From the NCBI GenBank assembly GCA_947176055.1, contig CAMWPE010000171.1:1-5288 (forward strand): a stretch of 5,288 bases of DNA, written 5' to 3'. Source of the DNA: an uncultured Desulfovibrio sp. GTDB lineage: Bacteria; Desulfobacterota; Desulfovibrionia; Desulfovibrionales; Desulfovibrionaceae. The position numbers and the translations under genes were made by a program. Positions 1 through 5,288 of this stretch are shown piece after piece (within the stretch, counting starts at the first letter, position 1; each line of letters begins with the position of its first letter). The notes below the pieces were generated by a model that was not told the DNA's origin, made no database searches, and was given only the letters and a program-made list of their open reading frames with translations.

Positions 1-328
1 CGACGGTTGAGATCAGCGAAAAAGCGGGGCAGGCGGCGTCAAAATTTTTCTCCGCCAAGGGGGTTTCCGCGAGCGCCAACAACTTGCGATCTTTATCGTC
101 GCGAGCCGCGAAACCCGAAGCGGCCGCGAGTATCTTGTCTTGCCAGGGCCTGTTCGCGGGCGTATTCATATCAATTCCGCTGTTTCTTGCTTTTTCAACC
201 AGAGCCGGCGGCAAAGCGATTTCCGGCGTTTTATTTTTTAGCAGGGAAACGGTCCCCGTAATGAGCAGGACGCCTCCGCAAAACAAGAGGGGAATTTTCC
301 AACCCTCGCTTTTTCGCTCCGGGGACAT
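1..328 (-). CDS. N-terminal part of an unrecognised single-pass membrane-anchored protein (partial, runs off left edge)
   Basis: I do not recognise this protein. The reading frame opens with ATG at 328-326 and stays open for 109 codons to the window edge. Residues 1-11 are short and basic (Arg5, Lys6, Lys11). Residues 12-30 are hydrophobic and uninterrupted by charge (core LLFCGGVLLITGTVSLL), followed by KNK. This looks like a signal anchor or uncleaved signal peptide. Cys17 follows Phe, so it is a poor lipobox. The remainder is polar, probably outside the cytoplasmic membrane. Residues 64-109 are Ala/Leu-rich and probably helical, with a stretch (LALAETPLAEKNFDAAC) that loosely resembles a TPR-type helix pair; this is inference only. 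The upstream frame is open back to a TAA near 400, but it offers only TTG, CTG or ATT starts, so ATG328 is preferred. A weak GGA lies eight to nine bases upstream. The 214-base gap after addB and its AT-rich stretch suggest a separate transcription unit. Confidence 0.72.
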   Translation of the reverse strand, partial: MSPERKSEGWKIPLLFCGGVLLITGTVSLLKNKTPEIALPPALVEKARNSGIDMNTPANRPWQDKILAAASGFAARDDKDRKLLALAETPLAEKNFDAACPAFSLISTV

Positions 329-412
329 AATTGCAAATCCAATTTTTTTATATCGCGGGATCGCGGTTATGAACAGAGATCGGGAAAGATTGGCCAAATT
401 TTGTTATTAAAT

Positions 413-442
413 ATTTTATTAAATTTTTATCGATTAACTTAA
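413..442 (-). promoter_or_regulatory. Candidate sigma70-type promoter for the membrane-anchored protein gene
   Basis: On the minus strand a TAAAAT hexamer (418-413, five of six matches to TATAAT) lies 18 bases downstream of TTAAGT (442-437, only three of six matches to TTGACA). The surrounding stretch, about 396-450, is almost entirely A and T, unlike the flanking sequence. Initiation near position 406 would leave an untranslated leader of roughly 75 bases before ATG328. The -35 match is weak, and AT-rich DNA gives chance hexamers, so the region is more credible as a promoter than these exact boxes. Confidence 0.3.
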
Positions 443-455
443 ATTTACTACATCC

Positions 456-477
456 GGAAAACGCGATCCGCGTTTCC
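456..477. other. Inverted repeat / hairpin 1 in the gap after addB
   Basis: GGAAAACGCG and CGCGTTTCC flank a three-base loop (466-468). A perfect seven-base-pair stem pairs 459-465 with 469-475, and it extends by two more G-C pairs past a single bulged A at 458. In the transcription direction of addB no run of T follows it (the next bases are GGATGTAG), so it is not a standard intrinsic terminator. It abuts hairpin 2 directly. It could act as a processing or stability element at the addB mRNA 3' end, or as part of a dispersed palindromic repeat. Confidence 0.45.
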
Positions 478-511
478 CGCTCCCGTCGCTTGCCATCCCG
501 CGAGGGGAGCG
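478..511. other. Inverted repeat / hairpin 2 in the gap after addB
   Basis: CGCTCCC (478-484) pairs with GGGAGCG (505-511). After a single G/G mismatch (485/504), TCGC (486-489) pairs with GCGA (500-503), leaving a ten-base loop (490-499). That is eleven base pairs around a 1x1 internal loop. It begins about 30 bases past the addB stop codon and continues straight into hairpin 1. Neither strand has a T-tract after it, so termination at this site would need to be of a non-canonical kind. The pairing is read directly from the bases; the role is unknown. Confidence 0.45.
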
Positions 512-542
512 TCGTTGGGACAGATCTCTATGTTTTCATTGA

Positions 543-3416
543 TCAGGCTTTGCAAAGAGCGCCGTAATCGCAATATTTGCACTTTTTATTTTCGGTCGCG
601 CGGATTTTCAGGGATTTTAGCATGTGACTGACCACGAAAGCCAACACGGTTTCGCAATGTTCGATGGCCAGAGACTTTTCCGTATCGCTCAAACCGTCGA
701 AAAGGCCGATTTCCTTTCCCGATTTGGATAAATCGACAAAAGCCGCGTCCCCCGCTTCGTAGCCCGAGCGCTTTAACATGACGATGTAGAGAGGCAATTG
801 CAGGCTGCCCATCGCGTCCCGGATTTCGCCCAACAATTCGTCGGCGCGCTCGTCCAGTCCGGCATCCGGAGAGAGGTACGTTTTTAATTCTTCAAAAAAC
901 TCATGGCGGGTCCATACGCCTTTTTCATACGCTGGAATATAGCCGGTTTTATAGTCCAGCACATGGATCTTGCCAGCTCTCTCGTCCATCCTGTCTATGC
1001 GACCCCGAAATTTAAGAATTTCCCCGCCGGCGTTGAATTCCGAAGAGAGTTCGTTTTCCAGACTGACGATTTTTGTCGATTCCGGCTGTTCTTTGAGAAA
1101 GGTTTTTAATTTCATGGGCGCGACAATATCGAAATAGAGCCACGCGGACATGGGAAGTTTGTCTTGCAATCTATACGCTTCAATTTGCGCGGCCAGTTCC
1201 CGGCTTACCTCCTCCCATGACAATTCGCCGGGAGTAAATGTTTGTCCTACGCGCGGCGCGAATACGTTTTCAAGTATTTTATGAACGCACTCGCCTATCA
1301 GCGCGCTGTCCTCCTCTTCATTAACTTCCTTCGCGGCACGGATGTTGAAAAGATAGCGATTGGCAAATCGCAAAGGGCATGAGAGATAAGTGTCAAGCGC
1401 GGTGGGGGAGATCGCGTTGTTCAGGAAGCGGCGGATCGCGCGATCAATCTTCGCGGTTTTGTCAATGGCCAGATATTTTACCGGATTGAGACCAGCCGAA
1501 GATTTCGCGGCTAATAACGGAGCTTCCCCCGGAATAAACACTCTTCCCGCTTTCAGCTCCTCTTTCCAGATTCGCTCCTCCACAAACCGGCTGCGAAATT
1601 TCTTCTCGCCCGTCAGCGCGGAAGGCGCGACGCTTTCCTGCCAAAAATAATTAACCTCTTTGGCGCAGGCGCAAAGCCGCGTCAAATTATGGGCGATAAA
1701 TTTTTCTCGCGAAGAAGCGTCGGGAAGGCGCAACATTCCGCGCAGGGAATCGGGAAGAAGTTCGTTGCTTTCTCCCTGGCCCGGCAGGACATCCTCCGTC
1801 GCGTCAAGGATATATAATTTATCAAATTGTAATAGGCGCGTCTCCAGCAAACCAAGAATCTGCGTTCCCATTAAGGGATCCGCGCGGAAAGCCGCGCGCT
1901 CGTTTTTCAGCGCGTCCGTTATTATCGCGTAATGCGCGGATAGATCGAATTCCTCTCCGGCCAGCAAGCTGTCTTTCAGCGCCGGAATAATTTTATTCTG
2001 GATCCGCTCCATCACTTTCGCGTCGATAGTCGAGCTGTTCCATAAATCGCCGCCGTAAGTCTTGAACAAATCGAAAAGTTCTTCCAGCGCGGACGCGAAC
2101 GCGCCCAGAGTCATCCTCGGCTGTATCCCGTCAAAAATTATTTTCTTCCATTTATCGAGAACTATTATCTGCTCCGGAGAGAAAGTCAGTCTGGCATTAT
2201 TATAAAATCCATTGAGATTGACGTATTTGCAACTTTCCAGGATCCTTTCTTCCATCAGTTGAAACGCGTTCTGAAGCGATTCGCCGTCCTCCGCCGCGAG
2301 GCTTCGCGTATAGGGATGTTTAATAAGTTTAAGGAGATCTCGCCAATAATAATCTCCGGATTTGTCCCGCGAAAATTTTAACGCGAAAATTGTATCGAGC
2401 AAATTCGCGAAAGATCCGCGATTCAAAGGATAACCCATTGAAATATTGACATTCTTGTCCGGAAGATGATGTAGCGTCGGCATAAGCAGACCCGGCTGGG
2501 TAAGCAATATAGCGCTGTTTCCGGTTTCATCCGCGATGCGTTTTTTAAATTCTTTTAACTGGGAATGGACGTCGTAACCGGAGTAAAAGAAAGAAACCGG
2601 ATCGCCGTCGCCGGCTTCGCCGATTAGTTCAGCGCGGGCGCCCCATTTTTTTAACCATGCTTGATGCTCGTCCGCGGCCCATTGGGCCGCGTTTTCGATT
2701 ATTCCCGGATCAGTATGGAGACAAATCCGCGCGCCGCGTTCCCAGAGGGAACGAATCAATTTTTTCTCAACTCCGTTTAACGAGTAAAAGCCAGCTACGA
2801 ATACTTCCTTTCCCGCGGCCGGATCCAGAATCGCGGGAATATTGGCCGCCGCTTCGGCCGCGCGGGCGGCTTCCAGTCCGGGCGTAGTAAAGCCATCCGC
2901 GAGCGCGACAAGCCATTCCTCCGCGATACGGGAAAGGGAATTGAGCAAGGGAGCGGCGGTTTTGCCTACTTCTTCCTCCGATACGGCGAGATTCTTTGGC
3001 TTGACTCCTTCCAGAAACATTTCCTCCAGCAAATCAGCCAGGCGAAATCCCCATGGCAGAAATCTCTCGTAATCCATTTCCGCGAAGGTTTTTTCCAGCG
3101 CGTAATTTTCGCTCGCGATCGTCTTTACGCATTGATAGAGGAGGGCGGCCTGATCCAGCCGGCTTAAGACGCGCTCCGGTTTATTTCGCGAATAATCCCG
3201 CCATAAAGCCTGGGCATCGGAAATCGTAAACATTCCAGGAACCAGCGCGGGCTTTCTTTCTTTCGCGTACAAATCCAGAAAGTAGCGTCGCGGACGGTTA
3301 TTGGGCACCAATATCGTCGCGCGACCATCCGGCGCGACGCTGTCGACATAATCTTTCAAAGCCGGCAAAAAAGGCTTTCGCCAGGAGAATATTTTGAAAG
3401 GCTTTTTTATTTCCAT
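543..3416 (-). CDS. addB: AddB-type subunit of an AddAB helicase-nuclease (PD-(D/E)XK nuclease with 4Fe-4S signature, degenerate helicase domain)
   Basis: Complete, 957 residues, somewhat shorter than the 1000-1160 usual for AddB. In AddAB this subunit degrades one strand at a broken DNA end and, in characterised systems, reads Chi. The N-terminus has a strand (ATILVPNNRPRRY, residues 33-45) where an active helicase would have Walker A; no GKS/GKT is present, so no motor is expected. Helicase-like remnants follow: SMGYPL (326-331), and GLLETRLLQFDKLYILDA then LP (522-545), typical of AddB-like proteins. The C-terminal nuclease has His712 (GECVHKILE), Asp808 (GRIDR), Asp821 and Lys823 (DYKTG), and Gln873/Tyr877 (QLPLY). 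Cys680 (LSCPLRF) with Cys946, Cys949 and Cys955 (C-x2-C-x5-C at the very C-terminus) matches the AddB iron-sulfur staple. The start ATG3416 lacks a Shine-Dalgarno sequence, but no better start is evident. It lies 36 bases after addA on the same strand. The product call is firm; subunit naming is by analogy. Confidence 0.92.
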   Translation of the reverse strand: MEIKKPFKIFSWRKPFLPALKDYVDSVAPDGRATILVPNNRPRRYFLDLYAKERKPALVPGMFTISDAQALWRDYSRNKPERVLSRLDQAALLYQCVKTIASENYALEKTFAEMDYERFLPWGFRLADLLEEMFLEGVKPKNLAVSEEEVGKTAAPLLNSLSRIAEEWLVALADGFTTPGLEAARAAEAAANIPAILDPAAGKEVFVAGFYSLNGVEKKLIRSLWERGARICLHTDPGIIENAAQWAADEHQAWLKKWGARAELIGEAGDGDPVSFFYSGYDVHSQLKEFKKRIADETGNSAILLTQPGLLMPTLHHLPDKNVNISMGYPLNRGSFANLLDTIFALKFSRDKSGDYYWRDLLKLIKHPYTRSLAAEDGESLQNAFQLMEERILESCKYVNLNGFYNNARLTFSPEQIIVLDKWKKIIFDGIQPRMTLGAFASALEELFDLFKTYGGDLWNSSTIDAKVMERIQNKIIPALKDSLLAGEEFDLSAHYAIITDALKNERAAFRADPLMGTQILGLLETRLLQFDKLYILDATEDVLPGQGESNELLPDSLRGMLRLPDASSREKFIAHNLTRLCACAKEVNYFWQESVAPSALTGEKKFRSRFVEERIWKEELKAGRVFIPGEAPLLAAKSSAGLNPVKYLAIDKTAKIDRAIRRFLNNAISPTALDTYLSCPLRFANRYLFNIRAAKEVNEEEDSALIGECVHKILENVFAPRVGQTFTPGELSWEEVSRELAAQIEAYRLQDKLPMSAWLYFDIVAPMKLKTFLKEQPESTKIVSLENELSSEFNAGGEILKFRGRIDRMDERAGKIHVLDYKTGYIPAYEKGVWTRHEFFEELKTYLSPDAGLDERADELLGEIRDAMGSLQLPLYIVMLKRSGYEAGDAAFVDLSKSGKEIGLFDGLSDTEKSLAIEHCETVLAFVVSHMLKSLKIRATENKKCKYCDYGALCKA

Positions 3417-3452
3417 ATAATTTACGATATTTAGGGAATCCGCGACTTCGTT
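3417..3452 (-). other. Short addA-addB junction without a Shine-Dalgarno sequence
   Basis: These 36 bases separate the TAA of the helicase gene from the ATG of addB. The spacing implies one transcript. The 17 bases before the ATG are A/T-rich (CTAAATATCGTAAATTAT) and contain no GGAG or AGGA; the nearest GGA is about 25 bases upstream, too far to help. Translation may depend on an unstructured AT-rich initiation region or on coupling to the upstream gene. There is no hairpin with a T-tract, so no terminator is seen. Confidence 0.55.
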
Positions 3453-5288
3453 TTATACGGCGACGATTATTTGTTTATCAACGTAAACGAGTTTGCCCCC
3501 GATTTCTTTACCCGGGTAAATTTTTTTCAAAAGCCGGATATAGGTTTCGATCTGCTCGCGATGCTCCGGATATTCGTCGCCGGTCTTTAAATCGATGATA
3601 ATGTAACCCGATTCGGAGGGCGCCAGCAAATCCATCCTCAATACTTCGCCGTCCTCGTTAATCAGGGATTGCTCAAAAATACCTTCTTTTAGCCATTCCG
3701 GAGCTTGCGGTATGGACCTGAACCAGAGGAGGGGTTCCAGCAGGGAGCTGCGAAGTTCAGCCTTATCGGGCGGCGCGTCTTCGCAATTGGCAAACCCGGC
3801 CTGCAACGCGTTCTCCGCGTCCTCGCGAGGATCGCCGTCAAATTTCATACGCTCCATGCAGTAATGCAAAAATTCGCCTCTCGCGGACGCCGAAAAACCT
3901 TCTTCTCCCGCCGGTTTGCGAGCCACGCGCAAACTTGGCATCCAGTCCATCGGACGCCAGTCGTCGTTAAATATCTCCGTTTGGGACGGCGTTCCGTCTT
4001 CCGGCTCCGGCGCGGGGCCGGACGGCTCTTCAGGCTTTTTAGCCGTCTTGTCCGGCGATTTTTTCTCGAGTTCGCCTATGGAGAGCGGCAGGGAGAATCC
4101 GGCCTCGCGCAACGCTTCTTCCAGTCCCCCCGCGCTTGTTTCTTTTCCGTGTTCCTTGTTTTCGCCCTTTTCTCTATTCTTTTTTTCTTTCGCGTCTTCT
4201 TTTTCCGGGACAAAAAACCAGAGTTCTTCCTCGGCTCTGGTGAAAGCTACATAGAGCAGATTGATATTTTCCGCGAGGATCGCCCCCCTTTTTTTATAAA
4301 AAGGCTTGCCTATGCTTTTTAGGCCCGCGTTATAGGGGATAACCAGACCGTCTATATTCATCGAGCGGATCTCGCTTTTGGGATCGGTCGGATATTTGGT
4401 CCATGGAACAATAACAACCGGCGCGGCAAGACCTTTGGCTTTATGAATCGTCATTATCCTGACCGCGTCCATATGAGCGGGCATAGGAGCTTTCGCGTCC
4501 GCGCCCTTTTCAGCCCAGAACTCAAGAAATTCGGGCAATGTCCTGTAATCGTTTTGCTCCGCCGTATAGACCGCTTCCAGAAAACTCCGCGAAAAAATCT
4601 CGTCCGACGGAAACCGTCTCTCAATATCCATACGTCTTCGCCATTCCATGACGATGTCGTAAGGAGCGGCGAGAAGGGCGCCGTTTTTTGAAGATTCTTC
4701 ATCGCGGGTCAGGATCGTGTAAAATGGTTGAAAAATTTTTTTCCAGATTTCAGGAAAATCTCGCTGGAAAGCGCGAAAAAGAGGCTCGTCCCTCCTCTTC
4801 GCGGCCCAATCGTTAAGCGCGTTTCTATCCAGCGCGGATGCGACTTCGGGATGTTCCAGAAATACCGCGCCGTTTAACACTGACCAAAAAGCGACGTCGT
4901 CGACCGGATTGGCCAAAAATGTCAGAATGGCAAGTGTCTGGGCTACGAGCGGATTATCCTGGAGGGCCAGACTATTCTCCGTAATTACCGGGATATTGAG
5001 CGAGGCAAGCTTTTCCGCCGCCGCGGCCGCCTGCGGGTTTGACCGCGCCAGAACGCATATGCCCGACCAATTCCCGCGTCTGCTTTTTATATCGTTAACT
5101 GTCCTGGCAAGTTCAGCGACGATCGCTTCGTCGCGCGCGGCGCTGTCCCCGGAATATGGAATGGGTACGCCGCGAACCGCGCCCGCCGGTCTTTCTTTGG
5201 GCGACGGCTTCTGCGCGCAATCTTTATAATTGTCGGCGAGCAATCCGGCGCTTTCATCCTGAAAAGTCTCCGGCTGGGAATGCAACAT
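3453..5288 (-). CDS. addA: AddA-type helicase-nuclease, C-terminal 611 residues (UvrD-family helicase domain 2 plus PD-(D/E)XK nuclease; 5' end outside window)
   Basis: AddA is the ATP-driven 3'-5' motor and one of two nucleases in AddAB. The gene is cut by the right edge. The ATG at 5288 is almost certainly an internal methionine, because Walker A, Walker B and the NYRS/NWRS motif are all missing while the later motifs are complete. Seen in order (residues counted from 5288): the ICVLARSN strand of domain 2A (77-84); a helical 2B-type insertion; motif V, MTIHKAKGL (279-287); motif VI, LLYVAFTRAEEEL (344-356) with Arg351; a charged, Pro-rich linker (361-460); then the nuclease with His475 (RGEFLHYCME), Asp553 (RMDLL), Asp566 and Lys568 (IIDLKTG), and Gln579/Tyr583 (QIETY). 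Asp553 and Asp566 are 13 residues apart, as in the RecB nuclease, so it should be active. Motif V ends KGLAAP rather than the usual KGLEF/KGLQF. addB follows 36 bases downstream, supporting a two-subunit complex. Confidence 0.93.
   Translation of the reverse strand: MLHSQPETFQDESAGLLADNYKDCAQKPSPKERPAGAVRGVPIPYSGDSAARDEAIVAELARTVNDIKSRRGNWSGICVLARSNPQAAAAAEKLASLNIPVITENSLALQDNPLVAQTLAILTFLANPVDDVAFWSVLNGAVFLEHPEVASALDRNALNDWAAKRRDEPLFRAFQRDFPEIWKKIFQPFYTILTRDEESSKNGALLAAPYDIVMEWRRRMDIERRFPSDEIFSRSFLEAVYTAEQNDYRTLPEFLEFWAEKGADAKAPMPAHMDAVRIMTIHKAKGLAAPVVIVPWTKYPTDPKSEIRSMNIDGLVIPYNAGLKSIGKPFYKKRGAILAENINLLYVAFTRAEEELWFFVPEKEDAKEKKNREKGENKEHGKETSAGGLEEALREAGFSLPLSIGELEKKSPDKTAKKPEEPSGPAPEPEDGTPSQTEIFNDDWRPMDWMPSLRVARKPAGEEGFSASARGEFLHYCMERMKFDGDPREDAENALQAGFANCEDAPPDKAELRSSLLEPLLWFRSIPQAPEWLKEGIFEQSLINEDGEVLRMDLLAPSESGYIIIDLKTGDEYPEHREQIETYIRLLKKIYPGKEIGGKLVYVDKQIIVAV

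Noticed and set aside
84..410. Plus-strand open frame of 108 codons, and a second one at 7-261
   Set aside because: Both overlap the minus-strand anchored-protein gene, whose translation shows a coherent N-terminal anchor. The plus frames are Arg/Pro/Ser-rich and unstructured.
434..496. 20-codon minus-strand open frame (ATG at 496, TAA at 434) across the hairpins
   Set aside because: There is no ribosome binding site, it is too short to judge, and its sequence is dictated by the inverted repeats.
456..511. Rho-independent terminator after addB
   Set aside because: Stems are present, but no T-tract follows on either strand.
1462..1644. Minus-strand 60-codon open frame inside addB, and similar ones at 3164-3349 and 4454-4702
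   Set aside because: They are out-of-frame shadows of the repair genes, which have family motifs along their whole length.
3705..4322. 205-residue plus-strand open frame opposite the addA nuclease and linker
   Set aside because: It is antisense to a gene with clear motifs. Its Phe-rich stretch is just the complement of the Lys/Glu-rich linker, and it matches no family I know.
5286..5288. ATG at the extreme right edge as the true start of the helicase gene
   Set aside because: The helicase would lack Walker A, Walker B and the NYRS motif. The first residues fit the middle of helicase domain 2A, so this is an internal codon.
1..5288. A Chi-like recombination hotspot octamer for this AddAB
   Set aside because: A skewed octamer cannot be identified from 5 kb. 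Repeated words such as CCAGCGCG are explained by recurring Ala-Leu-Glu/Asp codons on the minus strand.

Overview
The window holds the end of one gene, one complete gene and the start of another, all on the minus strand, so transcription runs from high to low coordinates. G+C is about half by eye, and the sequence is markedly rich in the tetranucleotide CGCG. The organism is a bacterium whose phylum I cannot fix. The AddB protein resembles the shorter, Walker-A-less AddB-like nucleases seen outside Firmicutes. The last gene encodes a protein with an N-terminal membrane anchor. Neither visible start codon has a strong Shine-Dalgarno sequence.

Layout in transcription order: (1) 5288-3453, the C-terminal 611 residues of an AddA/RecB-type UvrD-family helicase with a C-terminal PD-(D/E)XK nuclease. 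Its N-terminal ATPase domain lies beyond the right edge. (2) A 36-base gap without a convincing ribosome binding site. (3) 3416-543, a complete 957-residue AddB-type protein with a degenerate helicase region, a PD-(D/E)XK nuclease and a four-cysteine iron-sulfur signature. (4) 542-329, a non-coding gap with two abutting hairpins followed by an AT-rich stretch that probably carries a promoter. (5) 328-1, the first 109 residues of an unrecognised membrane-anchored protein that runs off the left edge.

The first two genes very likely form one operon. Their products would make a two-subunit helicase-nuclease of the AddAB/RexAB type, which resects double-strand DNA ends and prepares them for RecA-dependent recombination. 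AddA would supply the motor and one nuclease, and AddB the second nuclease and the iron-sulfur fold. The third gene is probably a separate unit with no evident link to repair.

I found no RNA gene, CRISPR array, insertion sequence or attachment site. The core content is a recognisable DNA repair system. The points worth checking are the CGCG excess, the tandem hairpins, a motif V variant and a charged linker in AddA, and the unknown anchored protein.
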